64,000 nucleotides of DNA from Paenibacillus fonticola DSM 21315 (GCF_000381905.1 NZ_KB907249.1:1-64000), one strand, 5' to 3'; shown: positions 8,810 through 18,619, numbered from the stretch's first letter. Notes: generated from the sequence alone by a model not told the origin. A program made the numbers and translations.

Positions 8810-10219
8810 TTAGAAGATTGGCTGGCGCAGTCCTTTGGGCAGGTGGTTTTTCAGCTGGCCGTTGCTCGCTTTCCCCCATCCGAGCGGGAAGCTTTCTCCA
8901 CCGCACTCTACTGCAACAATATACCAGCCGTGATAGTTCTCCGGGACTTTCAAGGTATCTCCGTGTAAATAAGCAGAAAGCTCATCAGAACCTGCCTTTA
9001 GGGTCCAGGTACGTGAAGTATCATTGGCTGATAATACCATGGCCAAGGCATGGGCGGGCTGGAAGCGCCCTTTTTTATATTCTCCCAAGTGGAGACCGGC
9101 ACGGGGAACTTTTAAGCCGGCAAAGCTGTAAGTTGATAATGGCAGGCTTTTCGAAGCAGGGAGTACGTATAAGGATTCACCGAACAGAAGGGGGATGCCC
9201 CCGCCGAAGGGATTGTCCATACCGGCCATATCGTTTTGCATCCATTTCATATATGCAGCTAACGCTAATTTAGCGGATTTATCGGGCTGTTCATTGTCTT
9301 TGCGCAGTTTATGGCTTTGTTTGTGACTGCGCTGCTTCTCCTCCCTCTGGTTCCCATCTTCCGGATCTCGCTGCAATAACGCGATGAAATGCCCTTCGGC
9401 CTTATGCAGATGCGGCCAAATTCGCTTCTCGGCCAGCAGCTTCATCGAGGGGTAACACTCCAGCAGACGTGATATCGTCTCTTCATTCTCCAGCCGGTTG
9501 AAGGTACATGTGGAGTAAGCAAGATAGCCGCCGGGCTTCAACATTTTAATCGCGTCATGAAGGATGTCCCACTGCCTTGCTGCACACATTTCGACCGATT
9601 CCGGCGACCATTCGGCCATCGCATCCGGATCTTTACGGAACATCCCTTCGCCGGAGCAAGGCGCATCCAGCATGATCCGGTCAAAGGCGAGCGGGAAGCG
9701 TGCGGACAGCTCTCCGGGAGCAGCCTGCGTAACAACGACATTGCCCGCACCGCACCGCTCGACGTTTTCGGCTAATATTTTGGCGCGTTGGGGATGGATT
9801 TCGTTGCTTATGAGCAGCCCTTCTCCCATCATTTTCATCGCAATCTGCGTCGTTTTGCCTCCGGGGGCGGCCGCCAGGTCCAGTACGGTCTCACCCGGTT
9901 CAGGGGCAAGCAGTTCCACGGCAGACATCGCAGAAGGCTCCTGAATATAATATAATCCCGCCGCATGGTAAGGATGCTTGCCGGGACGCGTTTCTTTATC
10001 GTAATAATATCCCGAATCGCACCAGGGAACAGGCTGTAGGCGGAAGAGCTGCCGTATGCAGTTGTCCGCTGGCGAGCCGGGCTTAATTTTGCGGGTATTG
10101 ATCCGCAGTCCGTAGGTCCGTGATGAATCGTAGCTGTTCAGGAATGACCGCCCCTCCGCTTCCCCAAGCATAGATATCATCTGAGCGCGGAAAGATTCCG
10201 GCAATGACGTCGTCGACAT
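8810..10219 (-). CDS. rsmF: RsmF-type 16S rRNA (cytosine-5) methyltransferase
   Basis: SAM-dependent rRNA m5C methyltransferase of the NOL1/NOP2/Sun family, 469 residues. The N-terminal RNA-recognition part ends in VPWCDSGYYYD. The Rossmann core has the SAM loop VLDLAAAPGGKTTQIAMKM, motif IV DAPCSGEGMFRK and motif VI YSTCTFNRLENE, giving the two cysteines used in catalysis and product release. The C-terminal domain (LHGDTLKVPENYHGWY to the end) is the PUA-like RsmF domain. The core, both catalytic cysteines and C-terminus are intact. A decayed paralogue lies at 5775-6841 on the other strand. ATG was chosen because the product then matches the paralogue from SLPESFRAQM onward; AAGGAG lies just upstream. 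Confidence 0.9.
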   Translation of the reverse strand: MSTTSLPESFRAQMISMLGEAEGRSFLNSYDSSRTYGLRINTRKIKPGSPADNCIRQLFRLQPVPWCDSGYYYDKETRPGKHPYHAAGLYYIQEPSAMSAVELLAPEPGETVLDLAAAPGGKTTQIAMKMMGEGLLISNEIHPQRAKILAENVERCGAGNVVVTQAAPGELSARFPLAFDRIMLDAPCSGEGMFRKDPDAMAEWSPESVEMCAARQWDILHDAIKMLKPGGYLAYSTCTFNRLENEETISRLLECYPSMKLLAEKRIWPHLHKAEGHFIALLQRDPEDGNQREEKQRSHKQSHKLRKDNEQPDKSAKLALAAYMKWMQNDMAGMDNPFGGGIPLLFGESLYVLPASKSLPLSTYSFAGLKVPRAGLHLGEYKKGRFQPAHALAMVLSANDTSRTWTLKAGSDELSAYLHGDTLKVPENYHGWYIVAVECGGESFPLGWGKASNGQLKNHLPKGLRQPIF

Positions 10220-10391
10220 GGTTTCCTAAGCTCCTTTTCACAACAAAAATGTACACCGGAAATTTTACCATTATCCTGTTTTGAATTCAAAAGGGGAATG
10301 GATGTTCCTTCTTTAGTGTGGCATAATGAAAGATGCAACTGGAAGGTTCGTGAACGAGAAAGTGAATATGAGCATGTAAAGGAGAACGAGT

Positions 10392-11516
10392 ATGAAACTG
10401 CTGCAGGCTTTATTTTTTCCTCCAGAGCAGCCTGGGGGCGTATCATCAATGGTTCCCCACCTGCAAGACAAGTTCAATCCCCCTGCGTGGGAGATGGATC
10501 TGTTCTCTCTTCCGAAACGGATTCGCGGCAAAGGGACGGAGCAGGTTAAGTTCCACACCTTTGACTGGCACAAGTACGAACAAAGCGCGATTGTCAGAAA
10601 ATATATGCAAACCTACCGTGATTACTTATGGTGGACGAAGCTGCGCCTGCAGAAGTCCTATGATTTGATCCATGCGCATCACCCTATCGCCGGGTTGGTC
10701 ATGAAGGAACAATTTCCCGAGACCCCCGTCATTCAAAGCATTCATTCCAGCTATGAAAGAGAGCTGATCCTGAACGGCAGGATAAAGGAAGGCGGGCTGG
10801 AGCATCGTTTCCTCTGCTCGCTTTACAAAGAGCTGGAGCACCGCGCAGACCGTTTATTTACAGTATCCGAATCTTTTCGGGAATATCTGTCTCCCTATGT
10901 TGATGATGCTGAGAAAATCATGGTGATTCCGAACGGTTTTGATGATACCCGATTCAAGCCAATTCCACATCACAATGATGTTATTCAGCTTGTGACCGTT
11001 TGCCGGCTGGTTCCGGCGAAGGGGCTGGATGTACTGCTGCGGGCTTGTGCAGAACTGAAGTCTCGCGGACATGCGTATGTGCTTCACATTATCGGTGATG
11101 GTCCTATTCGTCAGGAACTGGAGCAGCTTGCCGGGGAGCTCGGCATTTACGAGGAAACGATTTTTTACGGCTATACGCTTCATCCGGAGGAATTTATGCC
11201 TTTCTTTGATATTTTCGTGCTGCCTTCCCGGGCGGAGGCGTTTGGTTCGGTATTTGCGGAGGCGGCTTTATGCAATCTGGCGTTAATCGGCACAAATGTC
11301 GGCGGTATTGCAGAGCAAATTGAAGACGGGAAGAACGGTCTGCTGGTGCCGCCAGAAGATCATTTGGCCCTCGCTCAGGCCATGAAGCAAGTCATTGCCG
11401 ATGCGAATTATCGCTCCCGGCTCGCCGCCGCAGGACTACGCAAAGCCAAAGACTACTATTCCTTGGATCGGGCAGTACAAGAGCTGAAACAAATCTATAT
11501 GCAATTTAAGCAATGA
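10392..11516 (+). CDS. Glycosyltransferase family 4 protein
   Basis: GT-B fold glycosyltransferase, 374 residues. The N-terminal domain starts MKLLQALFFPPEQPGGVSSM, with the glycine-rich acceptor loop. The C-terminal domain (from about 190) has VCRLVPAKGLDVLL, the donor-binding region IIGDGPIRQELE, and the E-x7-E pattern in SRAEAFGSVFAEAAL followed by GTNVGGIAEQI. The sequence resembles spore-coat or cell-surface glycosyltransferases of the CotSA type, but the acceptor cannot be read from sequence. AAAGGAG lies 7 bases before the ATG. It is followed 16 bp later by the yhaO-like gene, so all three genes may be one transcript although their functions seem unrelated. Confidence 0.87.
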   Translation: MKLLQALFFPPEQPGGVSSMVPHLQDKFNPPAWEMDLFSLPKRIRGKGTEQVKFHTFDWHKYEQSAIVRKYMQTYRDYLWWTKLRLQKSYDLIHAHHPIAGLVMKEQFPETPVIQSIHSSYERELILNGRIKEGGLEHRFLCSLYKELEHRADRLFTVSESFREYLSPYVDDAEKIMVIPNGFDDTRFKPIPHHNDVIQLVTVCRLVPAKGLDVLLRACAELKSRGHAYVLHIIGDGPIRQELEQLAGELGIYEETIFYGYTLHPEEFMPFFDIFVLPSRAEAFGSVFAEAALCNLALIGTNVGGIAEQIEDGKNGLLVPPEDHLALAQAMKQVIADANYRSRLAAAGLRKAKDYYSLDRAVQELKQIYMQFKQ

Positions 11517-11531
11517 AGCGGGTGAGCAGGT

Positions 11532-12851
11532 ATGATTCCATTTCGATTTATTCATACGGCGGATTTGCATTTGGACAGTCCATTCGCCGGTATGTCCGGT
11601 GTGCCTGAAAAGCTGCGCCAGCATTTGCAAAATTCGACGTTCGCCGCTCTAAACAGTTTGGTAGACCTGGCGATTTCTGAGCAGGTCGACTTTATCGTCG
11701 TCAGCGGCGATGTATACGATGCTTCGGATTCCTCTTTACGAGCGCAGCTGCGGCTGCAGGAAGCGTGGGACCGGCTGGGCCGGTACGGGATTCCGGCATA
11801 TGTCATTCATGGCAATCACGATCCGCTGAATGCGAGAAAACTTCGGATTGCGCCTCCCGGGCATATTAAGATCTTCGGTCCTTCGGCAGAAAGTGTTGTT
11901 GCGAGACGCCGCAGCGATGGTCAATCCGTTGCCGTCATTAGCGGAATATCTTATCCGACCTCAGCGGTTACGGAGAATACATCTTTGCAATTTCGCAGAG
12001 ATACAGCCTCGAATCTGTATCATATTGGCCTTCTCCATGCGAATGTGGACGGCCAGGAGGGGCATGACGCTTATTCTCCTTGTTCGCTTAGGGATTTGCA
12101 GCAAGCCGGATATGATTATTGGGCCTTGGGCCATATTCATCAGCGCCAAATTTTGCATGAATCACCATGGATTGTATACCCAGGCAACATACAGGGCCGG
12201 AGTATGAAGGAGACGGGGGCAAAGGGCTGCTATGTCGTAGATGTGGATCAATTCGGGAGGACGGAGCTGGCATTCCGGGCGCTGGATCATGCCCGCTGGC
12301 TGGAAGCTGAATTGTCCATTACGGGCATGATCCGTGAAGAATTGCTGCGGGACAGGGCGGAGGAACTGCTGGACGAAATTAGGGAGCAATCGGACGGGAG
12401 GCTTCATATCGTCCGATTTGTGCTGACGGGCCGGGGCCCGCTTCATGCCCTGCTGCAATCCGGCACGGAGGGGGAGGAGCTCCTTCAGGAGCTCCGGCGA
12501 AAGGAGAACCGCCGCCTGGATTATACAGAGAACGGATCGCCCGGCCATGTGGTGTGGCCCGCCGCGATTAAAGTGAGGACAGGGGCGGATATTGATTATG
12601 CCGCGCTGCGGGAAGAGGACAGCTTCCTCGGCGAACTGCTGCGAATAGCGGATACGGCAGAGGAGGAGGAGGCGCTGCTGGAGCAAATTGTGAATTCCGC
12701 GCTTACTCCGGTCCATGATCAGCGCCGACTAAGAGGGCTGGTCAAGGAGATGACGGCGGATGAGAAAAGGGCTCTCGTCCGCCAAGCTGCGGAAATGGCG
12801 ATTAGCCTGCTGACGGAGCAGGACGTGAAGGAAGCAAAGGAGGGAAAGTAA
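11532..12851 (+). CDS. yhaO: YhaO-type DNA repair exonuclease (metallophosphoesterase)
   Basis: SbcD/Mre11-like nuclease subunit, 439 residues. Metallophosphoesterase motifs are HTADLHLDSPF, VSGDVYDASD, HGNHDPLN, LLHAN and LGHIHQRQ, providing the two-metal site. The C-terminal half is a cap and partner-binding region. It is followed after 3 bp by the large YhaN-type ATPase; in Bacillus yhaO and yhaN are also adjacent, and the pair resembles SbcCD/Mre11-Rad50 in processing DNA ends. The molecular role is inferred from family. Confidence 0.92.
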   Translation: MIPFRFIHTADLHLDSPFAGMSGVPEKLRQHLQNSTFAALNSLVDLAISEQVDFIVVSGDVYDASDSSLRAQLRLQEAWDRLGRYGIPAYVIHGNHDPLNARKLRIAPPGHIKIFGPSAESVVARRRSDGQSVAVISGISYPTSAVTENTSLQFRRDTASNLYHIGLLHANVDGQEGHDAYSPCSLRDLQQAGYDYWALGHIHQRQILHESPWIVYPGNIQGRSMKETGAKGCYVVDVDQFGRTELAFRALDHARWLEAELSITGMIREELLRDRAEELLDEIREQSDGRLHIVRFVLTGRGPLHALLQSGTEGEELLQELRRKENRRLDYTENGSPGHVVWPAAIKVRTGADIDYAALREEDSFLGELLRIADTAEEEEALLEQIVNSALTPVHDQRRLRGLVKEMTADEKRALVRQAAEMAISLLTEQDVKEAKEGK

Positions 12852-12854
12852 GCA

Positions 12855-15800
12855 ATGAGGCTGGACAAGCTGCTGGTGAACGGTTTTGGACATTTGAGCG
12901 GCCTGGAGCTGCAGCTGGGAGGGGCGGTAACCGTCTTATATGGTCCTAACGAAGCCGGCAAGAGTACGCTGCTCGGATTTGTCCGTGCGATGCTGTTCGG
13001 CATCCCGTCGCGGGCTTACGGCCCTTTGCGGTATGAGCCGTCACGGGGCGGAGCGCATGGCGGAATGCTGACGCTTCAGTCTGGGGACGGAGAGCGTTGG
13101 ATAGTTGAGCGTTATGCTGCATCGTCCGAGGGAAGAACCGCTGGGACAGCGCGCGGGGAAAAGCTGCGGATTACCCGCAGCGATTCCGCAGGCAGACTGT
13201 ATGAAGTTTCTCAAGACGTCATGCAGCGTGAATTGCTTGGTGGGATGTCCAGTGATATGTTCAAGCAACTGTTCGCCGTTTCGTTAACGGAACTTCAGGA
13301 GGTATCTGCTCTTCAGTCGGAGGAGCTTAGCCGGTATTTGTTCCATGCAGGTATTGGCGGTGGCGCGGCCGTGCTCCGCGGGGAGAAAAAGATCGTCCAG
13401 GAGCTGGACAGGCTCTACCGCCCCCGGGGCCGGAATCAGGAAATTCCCCAGCTGCTGCGGGGGTATGAACGTTTGGAGCAAGAGGCGGAAGCGGCCAAAA
13501 TGCTGCTGCCCAGATACAATGAGGTATTGGAGGAATTGGAGCAGGTCAGAGGCGAATTGCTTCAAGGCGAAGGGGAGCGTGATGATGTAAGCAGGCAACT
13601 GAGTCAGCTTCGTAAAGCTGTTCTCATTCGGCCGGACTGGATATCTAGCGAAAAATGCCGTCAAGAGCTTCAAGATCTGCCGAGGCATGAAGCGTTCCCG
13701 GAGCAGGGAATCGTCCGGTGGACTTCTCTTCAGGAGGAGAAGGAGGGGCTGCTCTTGGAACATGCGGAGGTAAAGCGGCGAATCGATACAATGGCGAAGG
13801 AGCTAATTTCGCTGCTTCCCAATGCTGCCTTCCTAGCGAAAGCGGAAGCCATACGGTCTTTGCACGGGCGGCTTGCTGCGTATGATTCCCGTTTTAAAGA
13901 AATGATGCAGCTGCAGGCCGAGAGGAAGGCTCTCCGCCAGCGCGTCGCACAGTGCCTTCGGGGCATCAACGCAGGCTGGACGGAACGGGAGCTTGCTTCA
14001 TTTGCCGGCACAGTGGGTGAGCGGGAAGCTGTTCGCCAATTTGGCGCGCGGTTTGCTGCGTATGATAAAGAGATGGAGCAGCTGCAAAATGAGCGGTTTA
14101 AGCTGGAGCAGGAAGCGGCTGCTGCCAAGGAAGCGTACTCTGCAGCGTTATCCCGAACTGAAGAGAGCGAAGCAGCGGGCCGGAGGAATTTCGCGGTGCT
14201 CGCTCCGCAGCAGCCGGACAATATCCGGCGGATATGGAGCGAGTTGAGGGCGGAGTTGGACCGATGGCGCGACACCTCCTCTGAGCGGATGAAGGAGGCG
14301 CGCCACAGGGAAGCGGAAGCGATGGCTGAGCTGCGGGTTCGCTCGCTGTACCGCAAGCTGCTGATCGGCTGCGCAGCTGTTACGGTGATGCTGCCGGCTG
14401 CTATTTGGCTGGCATCAGACTCTGTTTCCGGCACACTGGCCGCCGGAGCTGTTCTTGTTGGCCTGGACTTGTATTTGTGGCTCGGTATGATGGGCGGGTC
14501 GAAGCCGAAATCGAAACCAAAGCCTGGGCATAAGTCCAGGGACGGGATGCACCGTTATGCCGGGGAGGACGATATGCGGGCCGAAGCAAGGCTCGCCAGC
14601 TTGCTGGCCAGTCTTGTTTCCCATCCCTTAACGGCGGCGGGATCCGCTGACGCTTCTCGCACCGATGGCGCTGCCAGGTCATCTGGTGCTGCAAAAGGTG
14701 CCTCATTAGGTGCTGCACCTGGCGCTGCGTCTTTTTCCCTGCATGCGGGGGAATGGGAGCGAGAAGAACGGGAGCTGCGTCAATTGATGGAGAACTGGCA
14801 GCTATGGGAGCAGCGGCATACGGCAATCCAGGAAGAGGCGAATCAGCTTCGACAGCGGGCTGTGGGGGCCGTGAATCGCTGTGATCATATCGAGCGGGAG
14901 CTGGCCCGCCGGGAAGCCCGGTTTGAAGAGCTGGCCCGGGATTGGGAGCATTGGCTGCAAGAGCGCAGCCTGCCGGAAGACTTGTCTCCCGAGGCGGCAC
15001 TCGATGTATTCCGCTTAGTAGAGCAGGGCAGGGAATGGTTAGGGCAGGTAGAACAGCTGAATATGAAGCTCGCGGCATTGTTTAAAGAGAATGCGAACTT
15101 TGAGCAGGAGGCAATGAAAGTCCAGGCTGATCTGTATGGCGAAGGACTGAATGCCGGGCACCATTCCGGACAGGGTTCCGAATCTGGACTCGAATTTGTT
15201 TTTACACACGGATCTTCCGCTGCTGATCTTTCTAGTGGACGTCTGATCCTGGAGCAGGCAGAGCAGGGCTCGGAATTGAACTCAGAACAACCTCAAGAAC
15301 TGGCTTCAATTCTAACCTCGGACCAGGTTCCTGAGCTTGAAGAGAGGATGAGAATGGTCGGAAATACGCTATCGGATGTAATGGCCCGGCTGGCCGAAAA
15401 TGAGCGCATCCAGGCTCAGCGTGAAACGCTTGCCTCCAGACTGGAGCCTCTTCAGGAGCAGCTGGCACGCTTGAATGATCGTTTGGACCGGGTAGCGGCG
15501 CGCGAGCAGGCGCTGCTGACAGAAGCGGGCGTTACGGATGAAGAGGATTTTCTCCGGCGAGGGGCGGAGGCGGTTCGCCGCACGGAATTGGAGCGTGAGA
15601 TTCGCCATTTGGATACGGTCATGTTCTCGGGGAATGAACAAGCGCTGCGTACGGAGCTTAAACAACTGCTAGAGAGCTGCTCGGAGGAGGAACTGCACAG
15701 CCGGCTTCTTCACGCCCAGGACAGGTCGGAAGCGAAGGAGCGCAGCTGGAGGGCGCTTCAGGAGCGCAGGGGCCGTTTGCTTCAGGAGCAGGAAAGCCTT

Positions 15801-16340
15801 GAAGCGCGCTGCAGGCAGGAGGATGTGAACCAGCAGCTTGCTGAGCAAAATGCAGCTTTGCAGGATAGCCTTGATCAATATGCGGTAAGGGCGGTCTGTC
15901 ACGAGCTAATATCCCGGGTAAGACGCGTATATGAAGAGGAGCGGCAGCCGGAGGTGCTGCGGCTCGCTTCTAATTACATGCAGGCCATGACGAACGGCCA
16001 ATATGAAAGAATAGTGCTTAAAATGGGCAGTCAAGAGCTGCTGGCGGAACACCGGGAGCACGGTCCGATTGAAAGTGCGTCCTTAAGCCGCGGAACGGCG
16101 GAGCAGTTGTATTTGTCCATGCGGCTGGCCCTTTCGGAGGCTGTCTCCCATCACCGCAATATTCCGTTACTGCTGGATGATTTGTTTGTCAATTTCGATG
16201 CGGATCGCCTGCAAGGAGTTATTGCGGTTCTCAAAGAGATTTCCAGCAAGCGCCAGATGATTATGATGACCTGCCATTCTCATGTCGTTCAGGGCATTCA
16301 GGCGCAAATCCCGGAAGCGCAAATCGTGAATTTGGGTTAA
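12855..16340 (+). CDS. yhaN: YhaN-type SMC-like ATPase
   Basis: Partner of YhaO, 1161 residues, Rad50/SbcC-like. Walker A is GPNEAGKSTLLGF near residue 35; the signature SRGTAEQLYLSMRLAL and Walker B PLLLDDLFVNFD lie in the last 100 residues. Between them are long Gln/Glu/Arg-rich coiled coils. In the middle (about residues 500-545) are two hydrophobic segments in a row (LIGCAAVTVMLPAAIWLA and TLAAGAVLVGLDLYLWLGMM). This is a known trait of the YhaN branch and suggests membrane attachment at the coiled-coil tip, where SbcC has a zinc hook. A Ser/Ala/Gly-rich low-complexity insertion follows at about 590-625. AGGAGGGAAAGTAAGCA precedes the ATG. The stop codon overlaps the stop of the convergent gene. 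Confidence 0.92.
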   Translation: MRLDKLLVNGFGHLSGLELQLGGAVTVLYGPNEAGKSTLLGFVRAMLFGIPSRAYGPLRYEPSRGGAHGGMLTLQSGDGERWIVERYAASSEGRTAGTARGEKLRITRSDSAGRLYEVSQDVMQRELLGGMSSDMFKQLFAVSLTELQEVSALQSEELSRYLFHAGIGGGAAVLRGEKKIVQELDRLYRPRGRNQEIPQLLRGYERLEQEAEAAKMLLPRYNEVLEELEQVRGELLQGEGERDDVSRQLSQLRKAVLIRPDWISSEKCRQELQDLPRHEAFPEQGIVRWTSLQEEKEGLLLEHAEVKRRIDTMAKELISLLPNAAFLAKAEAIRSLHGRLAAYDSRFKEMMQLQAERKALRQRVAQCLRGINAGWTERELASFAGTVGEREAVRQFGARFAAYDKEMEQLQNERFKLEQEAAAAKEAYSAALSRTEESEAAGRRNFAVLAPQQPDNIRRIWSELRAELDRWRDTSSERMKEARHREAEAMAELRVRSLYRKLLIGCAAVTVMLPAAIWLASDSVSGTLAAGAVLVGLDLYLWLGMMGGSKPKSKPKPGHKSRDGMHRYAGEDDMRAEARLASLLASLVSHPLTAAGSADASRTDGAARSSGAAKGASLGAAPGAASFSLHAGEWEREERELRQLMENWQLWEQRHTAIQEEANQLRQRAVGAVNRCDHIERELARREARFEELARDWEHWLQERSLPEDLSPEAALDVFRLVEQGREWLGQVEQLNMKLAALFKENANFEQEAMKVQADLYGEGLNAGHHSGQGSESGLEFVFTHGSSAADLSSGRLILEQAEQGSELNSEQPQELASILTSDQVPELEERMRMVGNTLSDVMARLAENERIQAQRETLASRLEPLQEQLARLNDRLDRVAAREQALLTEAGVTDEEDFLRRGAEAVRRTELEREIRHLDTVMFSGNEQALRTELKQLLESCSEEELHSRLLHAQDRSEAKERSWRALQERRGRLLQEQESLEARCRQEDVNQQLAEQNAALQDSLDQYAVRAVCHELISRVRRVYEEERQPEVLRLASNYMQAMTNGQYERIVLKMGSQELLAEHREHGPIESASLSRGTAEQLYLSMRLALSEAVSHHRNIPLLLDDLFVNFDADRLQGVIAVLKEISSKRQMIMMTCHSHVVQGIQAQIPEAQIVNLG

Positions 16341-17374
16341 TTCCGCTTTCGTTTGTAGACGGCAAGCGCGTAAATCCAGAGCAGGGAAAAGAAGCCGAAG
16401 GCCGGATAAAGAACGGATACAAGCGAGCTGAATCCGAATTGGCTTGTTACATAGCAAATCATGAGTACGGCGATGAAAATGAAGTAGGGGCGAACTTGAA
16501 AATGCTGCCTGAGCTGAAGAGTTACGCCGTAAACGTCGGCCACAAAGGTGCTGAATATTTCCATAAAAATCAACAGGATATAAATGAGCTGAACGGCGCT
16601 GCCCAGCTGCGCAGCAATGCTGCCCATCGGGACTTCGTACTGGTTGATTCCCGGCATGTAGGCCGATAACGCAAAATGGGCCGCCATCAGCATGAAGCCG
16701 ATTCCTATGCCGCCAAGGATTCCCCCCCATACAATCGTGCGCCGATTCGAGGTGTGCCCCCCGATTGGAACGAGCACGGCTTGGGCCATAGAGAGGTTGA
16801 AGGCGGTATATAACAGGGGAGATGCCCAGGCCATGAACCAGCCTTTATCGGTAGTCAGGGTGACGAAGCGCAAGGCGGTTGGCGAGCTTGCCGTCGAGGC
16901 GATAATGGCCATGGAGAGGATCAGCATCATGGGTACGACGATCGTGTTGAGCTGCATGACGCCTTCGATCCCTTTTCTGAGCAGGATAAAGGTTCCAATT
17001 AGAGTAAACCAGAGGCCGATTTGGTAGTTCAGTCCGAGGTACTCCACGAACACGGATCCCGCTCCGGCCAGCATAACGCTGTTGACTCCGATCAGAACGA
17101 TCATGGTAAAAAAGCTAAGCCACCGGCCGAAGCCATCCCCGAAAAGGTGGCGGTTTAAATCTTCATAGGAAGCGGCCTTGATGGATTGGGCCAACAGCAT
17201 CATTTTCGCGCCTAGCCATATGAACAACGATGTCGCCAGCAGGATCGTCAGTACACCCCATTTGCCATATTGGGTGAAGAATTGCAATATTTCGCGGCCG
17301 GTGGCGAAGCCGGCGCCCACGACGGTACCGACGTAAGTGAAGGCGATTTTAAGTACATTTAAGGCATTTTTCAT
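16337..17374 (-). CDS. YkvI-like polytopic membrane protein
   Basis: A 345-residue integral membrane protein with about ten hydrophobic segments, starting MKNALNVLKIAFTYVGTVVG. It contains the GAGFATGREILQFF motif shared by YkvI-type proteins, which belong to the amino acid/polyamine transporter superfamily fold. The substrate is not known. The ATG follows AGGGGGAAAAC. Its terminal TAA overlaps the TAA of yhaN on the other strand (shared TTAA), with no terminator seen between them. It is divergent from xpt, with 158 bp between the starts. Confidence 0.85.
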   Translation of the reverse strand: MKNALNVLKIAFTYVGTVVGAGFATGREILQFFTQYGKWGVLTILLATSLFIWLGAKMMLLAQSIKAASYEDLNRHLFGDGFGRWLSFFTMIVLIGVNSVMLAGAGSVFVEYLGLNYQIGLWFTLIGTFILLRKGIEGVMQLNTIVVPMMLILSMAIIASTASSPTALRFVTLTTDKGWFMAWASPLLYTAFNLSMAQAVLVPIGGHTSNRRTIVWGGILGGIGIGFMLMAAHFALSAYMPGINQYEVPMGSIAAQLGSAVQLIYILLIFMEIFSTFVADVYGVTLQLRQHFQVRPYFIFIAVLMICYVTSQFGFSSLVSVLYPAFGFFSLLWIYALAVYKRKRN

Positions 17375-17532
17375 AGTTTTCCCCCTGGCTGATGTGCTAT
17401 ATATAGTACAAGGTATGTTGCCGAGGATGGGGACATGACTTAATCTTGTCCTATTGCTTCGATAGTTGCTGTTGAAGCGAAGAGATAGATGTGTTAGTTT
17501 GTTACAAACGAGATGAACCGGGAGGAAAAAGT

Positions 17533-18102
17533 ATGGAGAAATTAAAACAACGAATTGCAGAAGAAGGCGTTATTGTCTCGGATCAGGTGCTGAAGCTCGA
17601 TGCTCTGCTCAATCATCAGGTAGATCCTCAGCTTACGATGGAGATGGGGCGGGAATTCGCCCGGCGCTTTAAGCTGGAGCAGGTGACCCGCGTGGTCACA
17701 GTTGAATCTTCCGGCATTGCAGTGGCATTTGCAGCTGCCTATGAGCTTGGAGTCCCCCTGGTATTTGCCCGGCGCAAGAAAACGCTGCTTGCGGAAGCCG
17801 ATATGCTCTGTGAACGGGTTCCTTCGTTTACGAAAGGAATTGTGACAGACATATTGATTTCGCGGGATTTCATCTCGGAAAACGATCGTATTTTGTTCAT
17901 TGATGACATTATTGCCAATGGGGACGCGGCAAAAGGATTGATTAAGATCATTAAGCGTTCGGGAGCCGAGCTTGTTGGCGCCGGGATCGTCGTCGAGAAA
18001 ACGTTCCAGGCCGGTGGAAGAACTATCCGCGAACAAGGGATTCGGCTGGAATCTCTTGTGCAGATTGCTTCGCTTGCAGACGGTAAAATAACTTTTGCCT
18101 AA
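17533..18102 (+). CDS. xpt: Xanthine phosphoribosyltransferase
   Basis: Purine salvage enzyme converting xanthine and PRPP to XMP, 189 residues, matching Bacillus Xpt in length and motifs. The sequence begins MEKLKQRIAEEGVIVSDQVL; VESSGIAVAFAAAYELGVPL and FARRKK lie in the core, and the PRPP-binding loop is ILFIDDIIANGDAAKG. The start ATG has GGGAGGAAAAAGT upstream; an upstream in-frame start at 17491 lacks such a site and would add 14 residues not found in the family. I looked for a purine riboswitch upstream and found none. No pbuX-like transporter follows, unlike in Bacillus. Confidence 0.93.
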   Translation: MEKLKQRIAEEGVIVSDQVLKLDALLNHQVDPQLTMEMGREFARRFKLEQVTRVVTVESSGIAVAFAAAYELGVPLVFARRKKTLLAEADMLCERVPSFTKGIVTDILISRDFISENDRILFIDDIIANGDAAKGLIKIIKRSGAELVGAGIVVEKTFQAGGRTIREQGIRLESLVQIASLADGKITFA

Positions 18103-18134
18103 TTAAAAAAATAGTACCAATTTTGCAACAGTCC

Positions 18135-18163
18135 TTTGCAGGTTTTCGTTTTTTCGATATAAT
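18135..18163 (+). promoter_or_regulatory. Sigma-A type promoter
   Basis: TTTGCA and TATAAT separated by 17 bp, 28 bases upstream of the start of the 112-residue gene. Confidence 0.7.
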
Positions 18164-18191
18164 GGGAGCACTAGGGAGAGGAGGCTTAACA

Positions 18192-18530
18192 ATGGGGGAT
18201 CAAAATCAATCTGTTGTAGACGTAAACTTCTTTATATCTAAACTGTCTGACGCAAAGGTTATATTTGAACGTGCCCTGGATTGTAAACATACGGAATTTG
18301 ACGACCTTTATCCCTATATGCTTGAGCATCCCCAGTTTTTCTGGTACAAACGGTATGTGGCCTGGTCACAGCTTCTGACGATTGCGGGTTTGTGCGAGGA
18401 GCTGTCTATACCTTGGAAGGATGAATTCAGCCCTCAGCAGGTGGCTTATTTGGAGCAGCGGGTGATGTCGGCAAAAGTGCTTGATTTCTGGTTCGAGAAA
18501 AATGACAGCCGGGAGCATGCACAACGTTAA
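18192..18530 (+). CDS. Hypothetical protein, 112 aa
   Basis: I do not recognise a named family. The product (MGDQNQSVVDVNFFISKLSD at its start) is a soluble, mostly helical, acidic protein rich in aromatic residues, with no signal peptide or membrane span. It has its own promoter (18135-18163), a good ribosome-binding site (GGAGGCTTAACA) and a terminator, so it is very likely a real single-gene unit. The sequence has the composition of a conserved core protein rather than a recent import. Confidence 0.8.
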   Translation: MGDQNQSVVDVNFFISKLSDAKVIFERALDCKHTEFDDLYPYMLEHPQFFWYKRYVAWSQLLTIAGLCEELSIPWKDEFSPQQVAYLEQRVMSAKVLDFWFEKNDSREHAQR

Positions 18531-18588
18531 TCTAGGGATAATTTGCTGGTTTTGGTCGTAGTTTGGTCATAAGGTGAACGATATAGTG

Positions 18589-18619
18589 AGACTCCGCGGT
18601 AGCCATGCGGGGTCTTTTT
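18589..18619 (+). terminator. Rho-independent terminator
   Basis: AGACTCCGC pairs with GCGGGGTCT (one G-T pair) around a 9-base loop, followed by TTTTT. It ends the 112-residue gene. Confidence 0.75.

Noticed and set aside
14401-15078. Minus-strand 225-codon frame inside yhaN
   Set aside because: Antisense shadow of the coiled-coil-coding sequence; Pro/Arg-rich and without a ribosome-binding site.
17375-17532. Purine riboswitch before xpt
   Set aside because: I looked for the conserved core of the purine aptamer and found only two short unrelated hairpins, so I do not call it.
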